NCBI GenBank assembly: GCA_963715745.1
Contig: OY970271.1
Location: 186,001-250,000 of the forward strand
Source of the DNA: CAWGJF01 sp963715745
GTDB taxonomy: Bacteria; Bacteroidota; Ignavibacteria; Ignavibacteriales; Ignavibacteriaceae
Length of the DNA stretch: 64,000 nt
Reading direction: 5' to 3'
Position numbers and translations under genes: made by a program. This document shows, piece by piece, positions 1-9,510 of the stretch; the first letter of the stretch is position 1; each line of letters opens with the position of its first letter. The notes beneath the pieces were generated by a model. The model saw nothing but the letters and a program-made list of their open reading frames with translations, made no database searches and was not told where the DNA came from.

Positions 1-465
1 CACAAAATCCCAATCCATTCCTATTTTCCTGGAGTTTTCAACATCAACATCAAAAAAGACTGCTGATATTTTTACTTCCCTTGACGTAACGGGGGCATAG
101 GTGTCTGCTGTTTTCTCAACTCCACCTACGCCTGGACTTTTAACAACAATTAAATCTTCTTTTGTTTCATACTCCAGACCAGCATACGTAACTATTACAG
201 TTAATGCTTTATCATAAAGCATATTTGTTATTTCAACTCCAATAGGATCTGTACGCTCAACTGTTGAAACGATGCGTCTTCCCGTTACGCTTTCACTTAC
301 TTTACTAAGTAAGTCGATTGCCTGGTTGAAAGGCAAATTTTCGGACATTGTAACAAGTTCATCCGGATTCTGGGAAGTTTTAAACCTTTTCTCCCACTGC
401 TGCTGAGCAGAAGCCTGCAGAACAATAAGGAGACAAATAACCAAGATTGATGTAAACTTTTTCAT
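1..465 (-). CDS. Secretin-like protein of type IV pilus/type II secretion (partial, N-terminal 155 residues)
   Basis: The open frame starts at an ATG (465-463) and runs off the left edge without a stop. The protein begins with a signal peptide (MKKFTSILVICLLIVLQASA, then QQQW). Residues about 37-110 resemble the STN/N0 domain of secretins (SENLPFNQAIDLLSKVSE ... VYAGLEY-type strands). A segment near residues 134-153 (VKISAVFFDVDVENSRKIG) looks like the start of a secretin N1-type domain. Secretins form the outer-membrane channel for pili or type II substrates. The gene is last in the visible pilus operon, 15 bp after the PilO/PilP-like gene, where pilQ is expected. The channel domain lies outside the window, so PilQ and GspD cannot be told apart. 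Confidence 0.7.
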   Translation of the reverse strand, partial: MKKFTSILVICLLIVLQASAQQQWEKRFKTSQNPDELVTMSENLPFNQAIDLLSKVSESVTGRRIVSTVERTDPIGVEITNMLYDKALTVIVTYAGLEYETKEDLIVVKSPGVGGVEKTADTYAPVTSREVKISAVFFDVDVENSRKIGMDWDFV

Positions 466-480
466 GTTTATTCTCTCATT

Positions 481-1365
481 TTACTTTTTTGTTTCTGTTC
501 TATATAATTCGAGTGTGAGTTTTTCTATTATTCCACCCTTGTTGAGTATAAAGCCAACTGTGTTATTGTTGTAGTCGATCTTAGTAAGATAACCCAGATA
601 AACCTGTTCACCTTCCCAAACTAAATAAGTGTTACCTTTTGTATCAGCAACAAATGCACCTTCGGGAATAAGTGCCAGTAATTTTGCACCCTGAACATCA
701 AGAAGGTTATCAATGTTCGGCGGAATTTCATTTCTTATTAACGGATAAAAGACGTCATATACCGGACCTGTAGAAAGATTATTTTCTACAAATTCTGCAG
801 GAGCAAACCTATTATCGGATGAAAAATATACCAGCACATTAAATTCAAAATTTACCATAAATAGCGGGATTCCGTCTTCATCTGTTTTAATAAGATTGCT
901 AAATGAAACTGAGGAAATTTTTTTCAATTCCTTGCTTTGCTCAATTGCATAGATAAGATGGTAAGCATCGTTAAAATAAGCACCGCCAGAAATCTTATAT
1001 TCATGAGCAAAGAATTCCTTCTCCGGCTTTTGTCCAAGATATTCGATATTAACCTGTGATTCCTCAGGAAATGAAGCAACAATGCTATTTATAAAGTTGA
1101 AAAACTTTATAGAGGAAATATTCTGAGGAATATTGAACTTTCTGCTGGAGAGAATTGAATCCAAAATCTGTGAACGTGCTACCAGATTTTGGTACTTCTG
1201 CTGCAATTCCTCGGGATCCTGAACGGTTTGGTTCAGTTCTGTCAGCTTTGCTTTCTTTTCATTAAGCTTGCCGCGCTGTACCAAGAAAATATATATGCCA
1301 CCGGCAACCAGTAAAACTACTAGCAAAGCAACTAATCCGAGTGTGCTTTTTAATTTTTTATTCAT
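481..1365 (-). CDS. PilO-like inner-membrane assembly protein with a PilP-like C-terminal domain
   Basis: This 294-residue protein has one membrane helix at residues 9-28, a coiled coil (about 31-68), a PilO/GspM-like ferredoxin fold (about 85-182), and a C-terminal region (about 200-287). The last region has the PilP/GspC-HR pattern: VYDVFYPLIRNE, then LLALIPEGAFVADTKGNTY and GEQVYLGYLTKID. In standard type IV pilus operons PilO and PilP are separate. PilP links the inner-membrane PilN/PilO platform to the secretin, which is the next gene here. The gene overlaps the upstream PilM/PilN-like gene by 8 bp. PilO identity rests on topology and position; the PilP call rests on the visible pattern and is less certain. 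Confidence 0.65.
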   Translation of the reverse strand: MNKKLKSTLGLVALLVVLLVAGGIYIFLVQRGKLNEKKAKLTELNQTVQDPEELQQKYQNLVARSQILDSILSSRKFNIPQNISSIKFFNFINSIVASFPEESQVNIEYLGQKPEKEFFAHEYKISGGAYFNDAYHLIYAIEQSKELKKISSVSFSNLIKTDEDGIPLFMVNFEFNVLVYFSSDNRFAPAEFVENNLSTGPVYDVFYPLIRNEIPPNIDNLLDVQGAKLLALIPEGAFVADTKGNTYLVWEGEQVYLGYLTKIDYNNNTVGFILNKGGIIEKLTLELYRTETKK

Positions 1366-2905
1366 TTTTCTTCGTGTAGCTTTTTAGATTAAAATTTAAA
1401 TTAAACTTATATGCACTGCGGTCCCGAAGTGCTTCGTAAAACATATTTTGTAAAGTTGCCGACTCTATTGAGTAAGCAAAATCTGTTAACGAATTTCTAT
1501 ATAAGGAATAACCTTCTGCATTCACCTGTCCGGCACCTGCTTGTGAAAGTTTTGAAATCCACACGCTCTTATTCTGACTGCAGAAGTTTGCCATCTTCGC
1601 CAGAGCTTTGTTCCATACATCAGTACCAACTGCGGCGGAATCAAGAATTGCCTGTGTCTGATCGAAACTGCTTATCTTTCCATCCAGCTGCTGTATTTTG
1701 CCCAATATCTCCTGGTTTTGCCTTAGCTGGATTGTCTTCTCTTGTATTGACTTATCAAGACTGGTCATTGACTTATTATTTTCCAAAATCTCCTGCGTAA
1801 TTAAAAATGCAACCAGAAAGAGTATTGGAAACATTGCATAACCATGCCATCCGAATTGGAAGACTTTCTGCTCTTCTTTAACAGATTTAGGTAAAATATT
1901 TATTCCGGTATGCTCTTTAGTTTCTTGATCATAATAATCAACTGCAACAGAAACCGGAATACTGAAGGTAGAGAATTTTTCTTTGGTTTCTTCGTCCAAT
2001 GCTGAAAGATCAAGATCATCAAATTCCAGTCTGCTTACATTTGCTTCGGGGAATGTTCCATAGAATGATAGTATAAGATTTTCAGAATCATCTTCACCGC
2101 AGACAATGATGTTATCCAAAGAAGAGATTCCTCCATTCTCCATTTCAAGAAGAATTTTGGAAAAATAAACATCATATGTGTGAAGATTCTGGGTTCCAAT
2201 ATCCAGGGTAGTTCCAATGTGTTTAACACGTCTGCCCTGAAGGAAAATAAGTTTACTATATTCTTTCCCTATATAAACAATAAGTGAATGATCATCCGGG
2301 AAGAATTTTTTCCTTTTCGCAACATAATAAGCAAGAGAAATATCCGAGCTTTTTATAGTTGGAATAGAATAGTGTTTTTTACCTTGCTGACGTGCAATGC
2401 TGTTTACCAGATTAACACAGGCAACTTCTCCAGCAATGAATACTGACAGCAAAGATTTATCGGAAAGTTCCAGATAATCCAGACTTTCTTTCTCGACATT
2501 GATACTCTTTGATTCGAGTATATCATTAATGATCCCTTCTTTTAACTTAGAAGGTTTTGACAGCCGGGTACCCTCATATATATGATAATATATGGCGGGT
2601 TCTGTGAGGGCTGGGATAAAGCTATACTTGCTTAAGTTGAGTCCTTTTAAAGCTTCATTAATTTCCGTTAATGTAGATGTATCAAGACTTGATTCGAGAT
2701 GTGCAGCTTCGCCTACACCTTCAACATCAAGAGATTCTCCTTCGATGCTGAATCCCGAAACACCGGCTTCCATATCAACTGCAGAACGAACCAGGCTAAC
2801 AGAAGCTGTTCTTATAACCTGAAGCTTTGAAGTCTCCTTCTCTTTATGGATAACAGCAAGTTTAGTATCGTTACCCTCGCAATAAATACATACTAATGGT
2901 TTCAT
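1358..2905 (-). CDS. PilM-PilN fusion (GspL-like) pilus assembly protein
   Basis: The 515-residue protein has a cytoplasmic actin-like half (about 1-340) resembling a degenerate PilM, including a nucleotide-fold stretch DDHSLIVYIGKEYSKLIFL. One membrane helix follows at about 354-371, then a coiled coil (375-420) and a periplasmic PilN-like end. PilM and PilN are normally separate proteins that bind each other; a single chain of this shape is also the architecture of GspL in type II secretion. The start overlaps the stop of the PilT-like gene by 4 bp (ATGA), showing translational coupling. It probably connects the cytoplasmic ATPases to the periplasmic alignment complex. Confidence 0.7.
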   Translation of the reverse strand: MKPLVCIYCEGNDTKLAVIHKEKETSKLQVIRTASVSLVRSAVDMEAGVSGFSIEGESLDVEGVGEAAHLESSLDTSTLTEINEALKGLNLSKYSFIPALTEPAIYYHIYEGTRLSKPSKLKEGIINDILESKSINVEKESLDYLELSDKSLLSVFIAGEVACVNLVNSIARQQGKKHYSIPTIKSSDISLAYYVAKRKKFFPDDHSLIVYIGKEYSKLIFLQGRRVKHIGTTLDIGTQNLHTYDVYFSKILLEMENGGISSLDNIIVCGEDDSENLILSFYGTFPEANVSRLEFDDLDLSALDEETKEKFSTFSIPVSVAVDYYDQETKEHTGINILPKSVKEEQKVFQFGWHGYAMFPILFLVAFLITQEILENNKSMTSLDKSIQEKTIQLRQNQEILGKIQQLDGKISSFDQTQAILDSAAVGTDVWNKALAKMANFCSQNKSVWISKLSQAGAGQVNAEGYSLYRNSLTDFAYSIESATLQNMFYEALRDRSAYKFNLNFNLKSYTKKNE

Positions 2906-4131
2906 TTTGCTGATAATAATTGATTGATTCTTGTTTTGTTATTTGCATATGTGATGGCATTTTCCAGTGAAATGCGTTTTTGTTCATAGAGCCTCTTTAA
3001 GTCCTGCTCTATTGTTATCATGCCCATTTGACCTCCCTGGTTTATCATCATATAAATTTCACCAATGTTATTGTTTTTAATAGCAGCTCTAACACTTGGT
3101 GTTACAATTAAAACTTCTTTTGCAAGAACTCGTTTTCCATCAAGACTTGGAACAAGTTTTTGGGAAATTACTGAAACCAGCACATCGGCTAGACGATTTC
3201 TAACTCTTTCCTGTTCATTGGGATGAACTTCTGCAATTATTCTTTCAAGTGATTCAGTTGCTGAAGAGGTATGAAGAGTTGAGAAAACTTTATGACCGGT
3301 ATCAGTTACTTCAAGAGCAGCCATAATTGTATCCGGGTCTCTCATTTCACCTATTATTATAATATCAGGATCCTGCCTAAGTGATTGTATAACCCCTTCT
3401 TTGAATGATAATACATCCCTGCCTACTTCCCTATGCTTTATCAGTGAAACATTTGAAGTATGTACATATTCAATTGGGGCAGCAACAATAATTATATGAG
3501 AAGGATCAAACTTATTATGATAATCAACAATTGAATCCAGTGTTGTTGATTTTCCTGAACCGGTTATACCAGTAACAAGTGTAAGACCGAATTTTATATA
3601 ATTATGACTTAAATATTTTACCGCCTGAGGATGAAATTCCAAAGATGAAAGAGGCCTTATCGCTGTATTTATTGCACGCATATTCAAAGTAAGGGTATCA
3701 AGATCAAAATATGCATCCGATCTGAATCTTACATTAATTTTTCTTCTTTCATAAAAATATGTGTAACTGAAGTCTAAATTTCTAACTGTAGATAGATATT
3801 TCTTCTGATTTACATTTAATAAGTTTGCGATTAAAAGAGCGGTTTCGTCTTCCGACATTTGTGGAAGGTCTTTAGATCTTTCCTTTTTTCCGTGAATTCG
3901 CATCCAGATGTAACCTTCATTTCCATGTCCACCAAATTCAATATCAGAAGCATCGCGCTCTATCATCGATGTTAGAATTTTGTTAATCAATTTCCTCAAT
4001 AGAACCTTATCTTCATCATCGATTTCATCACAATGCTCAAGAACATAAAGAACCCGATCCGGACCAAATAGGGATTCAGGAATTCTTTCTGCAAATTCTT
4101 TAAGGATTCTTTTTTCTTCTGTAATAACCAC
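2902..4131 (-). CDS. PilT/GspE-family secretion ATPase
   Basis: This 409-residue ATPase has a PAS-like N-terminal region containing ASDIEF (residues 61-66, for the usual ASDIH), Walker A GITGSGKST (188-196), a Walker B/Asp-box block PDIIIIGEMRDPDT (about 255) and a His-box GHKVFSTLHTSSA. The length and AIRxxxP-like middle fit the PilT subfamily, which powers pilus retraction, better than PilB. The C-terminal zinc-binding cysteines of PilB are absent. The start is GTG at 4131-4129. A 198-bp gap separates it from the PilB-like gene upstream, so an internal promoter is possible. The Glu in place of His in ASDIH is a departure from the family norm. Confidence 0.75.
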   Translation of the reverse strand: MVITEEKRILKEFAERIPESLFGPDRVLYVLEHCDEIDDEDKVLLRKLINKILTSMIERDASDIEFGGHGNEGYIWMRIHGKKERSKDLPQMSEDETALLIANLLNVNQKKYLSTVRNLDFSYTYFYERRKINVRFRSDAYFDLDTLTLNMRAINTAIRPLSSLEFHPQAVKYLSHNYIKFGLTLVTGITGSGKSTTLDSIVDYHNKFDPSHIIIVAAPIEYVHTSNVSLIKHREVGRDVLSFKEGVIQSLRQDPDIIIIGEMRDPDTIMAALEVTDTGHKVFSTLHTSSATESLERIIAEVHPNEQERVRNRLADVLVSVISQKLVPSLDGKRVLAKEVLIVTPSVRAAIKNNNIGEIYMMINQGGQMGMITIEQDLKRLYEQKRISLENAITYANNKTRINQLLSAK

Positions 4132-4329
4132 CGCTTTACTTAAATTTTATTTTTGATTGTAAATTTTTTATTCACTCGATATTTGCTAAATCAATTTAGA
4201 AAATATCTTTCAAATTACCTATAAACAATAGACTTTAAAAAAATCAGTTAATTGCTTTCCAAACAATAATATAAGATCACTTGTAAAGATATTTTACTGT
4301 AAAATAAATTCAAACTTATTTCTAAAAAT

Positions 4330-6123
4330 TTATTCATCTGTTGTATTTGCCAAAACTTCTTCAATTGTTGTCAAGCCCAATTTTACTTTTTCCATTCCCG
4401 CTTCTCTCAGATTTAATGAGCCGTCTTTTTTAGCTTGTACCCGGATTGCTTCTTCATCAACTTCAATACCGGAACGTACAATTATCTGACGGATTTCTTT
4501 TGTAAAATAAAGTGCTTCGTGAATTGCCATTCGACCCTTATAACCACTACCATTACAATCATCACAACCCACAGCTCTGTAAACTTCATAGTTTCTCCAC
4601 TCCGCAATATTCAATCCTGCTGCTTCCATAAGAGATTCGTCAAAGTTAACGACTTTCTTTTTACATTTATCGCATACCTTTCGAATCAACCTCTGTGCCA
4701 CTATGAGATTAATTGCATATGCAATAAGAAAGGGTTCAATACCCATTTTATACAAACGTGCAACGGCGCTCGGAGCGTCATTTGTGTGCAGTGTTGAAAA
4801 AGTTAGGTGACCGGTATTTGCTAATTTAATAGCTGTTTCAGCAGTTTCTTTATCTCTCATCTCACCAACGAGAACTATGTCGGGGTCGTGACGTAAGATT
4901 GAACGGATGGCTTGTTCAAAACCCATCTTGTAACCAATCTTTAATTGTCTTGCTCCTTCAATTACATATTCTACCGGATCTTCAACGGTTAACACGTTAA
5001 CTTCGGGATTAATTACCTGGTAAAGAGCTGCAACAAGTGTTGTACTTTTACCACTTCCGGTAGGTCCGGTAAGAATAACCATTCCTTGAGGCTGATTTAT
5101 TGCTTTAACAAAATTCTTTTTAGCAATTCCAGTTAGGCCAAGTTTTTCAAGATCTTTAATGACTTTTCTATCATCTAAAATTCTTATAACAATAGATTCA
5201 AATTTGTTTTTCAATTCAGTTCCCACCATAGGTAAAACCGAAACACGAAATCTTATAACGTGGCCGTCTATATCTCTTTGAATAAAACCATCCTGCGCCA
5301 TTTCACGTTCGAACCTATCCATTCCTTTTCCACGATCTTTAACAACCGCAATTACAGCTTCCGGCATAGTGCCATCCTGAACGTGCCAAATTCTTAATGT
5401 TCCATCTATTCGAATATAAATTTCTGTTCTGTTGTTTGAACAAGGAATAAAATGAATATCACTCGCACCTTTTCTAACACCATCAAGCAATGCTCCTTCA
5501 ACAAGATTGATTAATGCACTCTTATTTATTTCAGCATCGAGTTCTTCTTCATCAAGCTGACCTTCATCTTCAGGGACATGGATAAAATCTGTTTCTTCCT
5601 GTTCCATTTGCTTGAGAAAAATATTTTCAGGAGGAAGAACTTTCTCGATCAACTTTTCATAGTCTCTTTTCTTTATAAAGATGACTTCATACTTTGTGGC
5701 ATTTAGTCCAAATGCAACCCGTGCAATATTTCTTTCTGTTGGATCTATTGCTGCAATAATCAGCTTGTCTTTGATCCGGTCATCATACATAAAAGGAATT
5801 ATTTTATGGGTAAGCATCAAATCCTTAATTGAATCACCCGCTTGTTCAACCAACGCTTTGATAGAATCAATTCTGTCCTGGGGAATTTCTTCCGGGGGTG
5901 TATCTAATTCTCTGAATGCATAAAGTATTGCTACTTCTCTGAATACAGTATCGTGATCATAATTGAAATCCTGAACCAGAATTTGTGCAAGATTTCTTTT
6001 TATCTTACTTCTGTCGCCAGCTTTAGCTTTAATTGCTTTTTCAAGTGTGTTAGCATCGATTATCCCTTTCTTAAAAAGGAGGTAGCCGATTTTGTCAGTC
6101 ATCTCAAGATTAGTATCAATCAT
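4330..6123 (-). CDS. pilB: PilB/GspE-family pilus extension ATPase
   Basis: The 597-residue protein carries an N-terminal GspE-N (MshEN) domain (about 1-160). The ATPase core has ASDIHF (220-225), Walker A GPTGSGKST (353-361), PDIVLVGEMRDKETAETA (415-432) and GHLTFSTLHTNDA. Four zinc-binding cysteines sit at 484, 487, 520 and 523, spaced CxxC-CxxC. This is the full layout of the hexameric motor that drives pilus polymerisation (PilB) or type II secretion (GspE). It is 25 bp downstream of the GspF-like gene. With a PilT-like retraction ATPase next door, PilB is the better name. Confidence 0.88.
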   Translation of the reverse strand: MIDTNLEMTDKIGYLLFKKGIIDANTLEKAIKAKAGDRSKIKRNLAQILVQDFNYDHDTVFREVAILYAFRELDTPPEEIPQDRIDSIKALVEQAGDSIKDLMLTHKIIPFMYDDRIKDKLIIAAIDPTERNIARVAFGLNATKYEVIFIKKRDYEKLIEKVLPPENIFLKQMEQEETDFIHVPEDEGQLDEEELDAEINKSALINLVEGALLDGVRKGASDIHFIPCSNNRTEIYIRIDGTLRIWHVQDGTMPEAVIAVVKDRGKGMDRFEREMAQDGFIQRDIDGHVIRFRVSVLPMVGTELKNKFESIVIRILDDRKVIKDLEKLGLTGIAKKNFVKAINQPQGMVILTGPTGSGKSTTLVAALYQVINPEVNVLTVEDPVEYVIEGARQLKIGYKMGFEQAIRSILRHDPDIVLVGEMRDKETAETAIKLANTGHLTFSTLHTNDAPSAVARLYKMGIEPFLIAYAINLIVAQRLIRKVCDKCKKKVVNFDESLMEAAGLNIAEWRNYEVYRAVGCDDCNGSGYKGRMAIHEALYFTKEIRQIIVRSGIEVDEEAIRVQAKKDGSLNLREAGMEKVKLGLTTIEEVLANTTDE

Positions 6124-6148
6124 CCGAAGTTTCCTCTTATCATAACTA

Positions 6149-7489
6149 TTAAGTTCCTGGTGTTTTTGGTCTGACAGTAGCGGTCTCAGCAGAAACCAGA
6201 GTAAGTAATATCATTATAACCATAATTATCATTGCAATTACAACCTGTATTATTTCAATCAGGTTTTTAAGTCTGAATACTGTTTCGCTTTCATAATAGT
6301 TTGCAAGCTGTAAAGCTGTGTTCTTGATCGTTCCGGATTCTTCGCCAGAGTGCAATCTTGAAAGCGCAGTTTCAGTAAACACCCCGGCGGCTTCAAACGC
6401 ATCTGTTACCCCAACACCTTTTTTGAGCATTAAAGGAATTGCAACCGTTTTTATTCTCTCTTCAAAGTACATATTACCTGTTGCTTCTGCAGCAATTCTA
6501 ATTGGTTCAATGCTTTCAGCAGATCCATGATAAAGAGTATAGAATACACGGCAGAAAACCTCAATTACCGTTTTGTGAATAAGCTGTCCAATAATTGGCA
6601 TCCTCATCATATATTTATCAAACCATAGTCTTCCCTTTTTCGTACGAACATATTGCCAAAGTGCTATAGGTGGTCCAAAGCAAACAATCGCTATCAACCA
6701 CGGATATGCCATAATAAAATCACTCATTTGAAGTGTAAAAGCTGTCATCGGTGGTAACTCTATACCAAATCTTACAAACAGTTTTGCTGTTTCGGGAAAT
6801 ATCCAGGCTACATAAAAAAGAACCGCAAGGAATAAAACAAATAATGTGACCAAAGGTGTTATTAGCGCACTTCGTAAACTTTTCCTAAACTCCTGTTGTC
6901 TTTCAAGAAACTTAGCTGTTGCTCTATATATCTCAGCCATATTACCACTTTTAGAAGCAAGACCAAGCATATAAGCAGTGAATTTTCCAAAGATGCTTTG
7001 ATATTTAAGAAATGTTACTTCTGAATCCGCACCTTTTTTAAGATCGTTATTAATTTCTTTTAATGTATTACGAAGTGTAACGTTTTGTGTATCGTTTATT
7101 AATAGTGTAAGGATTTCCGAATAGGGTAATTTCTGTTCTAGAAGCTCTGCACTGATTTTTACATAAGTAACTATATCATTGTAAGGTGGTTTTTTCTGAA
7201 AATCCAGAAGTTTCTTATTTACAGATAAAACATTATAACCTAACCTGGCAAGAGCATCTTCGACTTCTTTTTTGTTAAAAGCTTTTTGCTCGCCGCTGAT
7301 AGGTTTTTCTTTGCCTTTTCTTACACGATAGAGATATGTAGATTTTTTTTCTATCGTAGAAAGCTTAAGCTTATTTTTCTCGGCAAGCTTCTGTATTTTT
7401 TTCTTGCCTTCAGATACTGTTGTTGCTGATAAGGTACCGGAGATAGTTTGCCCGTTCAGCTTTTGGGCTGTAAATTTGAATTCAACCAT
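6149..7489 (-). CDS. pilC: PilC/GspF-family inner-membrane platform protein
   Basis: The 446-residue protein has an N-terminal extension (about 1-110) starting MVEFKFTAQKLNGQTISG, typical of PilC. Two T2SSF domains follow, each a helical bundle ending in membrane segments: about 206-230 (LITPLVTLFVLFLAVLFYVA), about 260-280, and the C-terminal helix IIQVVIAMIIMVIMILLTLVS. GEESG (IHSGE-like motif of the second repeat) is visible. PilC anchors the PilB motor in the inner membrane and recruits pilin. It is the first gene of the six-gene assembly operon. A TATATTTG -7-like element lies 36 bp upstream. Confidence 0.88.
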   Translation of the reverse strand: MVEFKFTAQKLNGQTISGTLSATTVSEGKKKIQKLAEKNKLKLSTIEKKSTYLYRVRKGKEKPISGEQKAFNKKEVEDALARLGYNVLSVNKKLLDFQKKPPYNDIVTYVKISAELLEQKLPYSEILTLLINDTQNVTLRNTLKEINNDLKKGADSEVTFLKYQSIFGKFTAYMLGLASKSGNMAEIYRATAKFLERQQEFRKSLRSALITPLVTLFVLFLAVLFYVAWIFPETAKLFVRFGIELPPMTAFTLQMSDFIMAYPWLIAIVCFGPPIALWQYVRTKKGRLWFDKYMMRMPIIGQLIHKTVIEVFCRVFYTLYHGSAESIEPIRIAAEATGNMYFEERIKTVAIPLMLKKGVGVTDAFEAAGVFTETALSRLHSGEESGTIKNTALQLANYYESETVFRLKNLIEIIQVVIAMIIMVIMILLTLVSAETATVRPKTPGT

Positions 7490-7524
7490 TTTCCACCATT
7501 AAATTTGACTCGCCAGAGTTCTAT

Positions 7525-7532
7525 CAAATATA
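7525..7532 (-). promoter_or_regulatory. Candidate -7 element for the pilus assembly operon
   Basis: On the minus strand TATATTTG matches the Bacteroidota -7 consensus TANNTTTG, 36 bp before the ATG of the first assembly gene. No good TTTG -33 element is seen 19-21 bp upstream, so the call is weak. The rest of the 284-bp gap to 7773 shows no gene. Confidence 0.3.
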
Positions 7533-7773
7533 GTTCCGAAATATTCCTGAGTTTTTTTTCTTTAATATCATTAAAAAAACGCATTATTAAGTAAATATTG
7601 CTAACAAAAAAAATGATTGTAAAAATTACTTTTAGAGAAAACCAGATTGATTTTAATTACCTTTTTGCTAGGTAGAATTTTACATGCTTAAAAAACTTCG
7701 GTAATATTTTAAGGGCAAGCAACTCAGGTCAAATTGTAAGAAGATTTTAGGAATCAAACAGATCAAACTTAGT

Positions 7774-9348
7774 TTAAGGAATCAATATTTTATCTTTGTT
7801 TGATATTTTGAAAAGATTGAATCTTGAATTTGAAGTCAATTTTTCTCCTTCAAATTCCGGATTTTCAGAAATTGCATAAACAGCATCCTTTTTTATTGTG
7901 AACCAATAATCTGAAAGGAAGAAATCTATTGCATATTTAGTGTCTTTTACTGCGCTCTGCCTATTGCCATCGAAATAAATTTTACTATTAGATGGTATTT
8001 GGTTACAAATGTTTTGAAATTGATTTATAATATCATTCATCCCTGAATTAGGAGTTTTCAGATGATTTGATAAAGCAACATTTATTAAAAAAAACACTGA
8101 AATATTCAATGAAAGCAATTTCCAAACTTGCCGATTTATACGGGACACTATTAGCAAGTATAAGCTTACCGTAAATCCTATATAAAATATTGATTGAAAT
8201 TCATGCATCGCAACAAATTGCTTCATTGTAATCGCCCATATTATGCCTGAGAAAATTAAAATAAGATGTATTTTATTAATAGAATTCCTATTTCTCAAAT
8301 ATTTTATCAATATATATATAATAAACGAGACAACTATAAAAATAGAAGCATTTATACCCGGTTCTATCTGAAATATAGGCCAAAATGGAATAAGCATTAA
8401 GGTAATGGAATGCGTTTGAGCCGGAAGATAATTGAACCAATCGAATAACCAAGTGAATTGGGTATGACCTAATGCAGAATTTATACCACTTCTCCATAAT
8501 GCACTGTTTACACTTGGTAAGTTAGCAAATGATCCGCCAATGATTCTCCACTCATTAAATAACTGCACCCCTAGGATGACTACTCCCCAAACAATTGCCA
8601 AAAAGGTAATTGTAAAGGATTTTTGTCTAAAAACTTTTCTGATTTTAATCATTATTGGAATTTTCTCTTTCGGAAACATTGATTCTGTAGTATCTATAAT
8701 AAACCAGGTCACATACACAGCATACGGCTGCCATCCCAGACTTATGGGGAACAAAGAGTAAAACAAGATGTGAGAGATTTTTAATTTAACTTTCTGTGAC
8801 CTTACCACACAATATAATGCAACAACAAATCCTAAAAGTGTTGGTATATCGTTAAATATCAAGTTATTGTATGTGAGCATATAATAAGATGAAAAAGTAA
8901 TAAGAGAAACCAATAATGCTAGGTATTTATTTTTAACTAATTCATCAACAAGCTTGAAAACCATAACGAGTGAAAGGAAGAAAAAAACATTCATTAACTG
9001 ACGCGCAATATAAATCTGTAATTTAAAGTTGTGTTCAAAAGGATATGTTAATAACCCCGTTAGAAGAAATGGAAAAACAGGAAATCTGTTATAAGCATCA
9101 TAAACCACTTTGTCGTTTTGTAATTCTCTGCTGGTAAACATAAATAATAAGTAATCGCTATTCGTAAGGTTTTTTGATACGGTTATACCATGCACAGACA
9201 CATTGCTGTAAAAACCTCCGGGTACGAATCCTCCATCACGATTCTCAGTTAAAAAAATTAACAAGCCAACAACGGTTAATACAATTAAAGGAACCCAAGT
9301 TTCAATACGTTTTTTTCTGTTTAGAATTTTTAAATTGTTATCGCTCAT
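7774..9348 (-). CDS. Polytopic membrane protein, probable GT-C type glycosyltransferase
   Basis: The 524-residue protein has one cytoplasmic start (MSDNNLKILNRKKRIE), about ten hydrophobic segments and a short C-terminal tail. The first extracytoplasmic loop contains SDYLLFMFTSRELQNDKVVYDAYNRFPVFPFLLTG. This layout (long first loop, then Arg/Pro before a helix) is common in ArnT/dolichyl-phosphate-mannose type transferases that move sugars from a lipid carrier to outside acceptors. No named family is recognised with certainty. It lies between the pilus assembly operon and two pilin-like genes, so a role in modifying surface protein is possible but only inferred. Confidence 0.5.
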   Translation of the reverse strand: MSDNNLKILNRKKRIETWVPLIVLTVVGLLIFLTENRDGGFVPGGFYSNVSVHGITVSKNLTNSDYLLFMFTSRELQNDKVVYDAYNRFPVFPFLLTGLLTYPFEHNFKLQIYIARQLMNVFFFLSLVMVFKLVDELVKNKYLALLVSLITFSSYYMLTYNNLIFNDIPTLLGFVVALYCVVRSQKVKLKISHILFYSLFPISLGWQPYAVYVTWFIIDTTESMFPKEKIPIMIKIRKVFRQKSFTITFLAIVWGVVILGVQLFNEWRIIGGSFANLPSVNSALWRSGINSALGHTQFTWLFDWFNYLPAQTHSITLMLIPFWPIFQIEPGINASIFIVVSFIIYILIKYLRNRNSINKIHLILIFSGIIWAITMKQFVAMHEFQSIFYIGFTVSLYLLIVSRINRQVWKLLSLNISVFFLINVALSNHLKTPNSGMNDIINQFQNICNQIPSNSKIYFDGNRQSAVKDTKYAIDFFLSDYWFTIKKDAVYAISENPEFEGEKLTSNSRFNLFKISNKDKILIP

Positions 9349-9456
9349 AAAGAGTTATTGAATTATGAAATTGCATGCTGCTGATTTAACAAATATTCAA
9401 TGTAAATTACAAATTGTGTACCTGACTTTTTAAACCTTTCAAGTTTGATCTTTAAA

Positions 9457-9483
9457 ATAAAAAAGGCTGCAATATTTGCAGCC
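9457..9483 (-). terminator. Rho-independent terminator of the pilin-like gene
   Basis: On the minus strand a perfect 8-bp stem GGCTGCAA/TTGCAGCC with a 3-nt loop is followed by TTTTTTATTTT. It lies 28 bp after the stop of the 135-residue pilin-like gene, so it should end that transcript before the membrane protein gene. Confidence 0.85.
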
Positions 9484-9510
9484 CTTCTAATAAATTTTAT
9501 TTTTTAAAAT

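Noticed and set aside
1411..1800. 129-residue plus-strand ORF opposite the PilM-PilN gene
   Set aside because: Shadow frame; the minus-strand gene is well supported by domains and operon overlaps.
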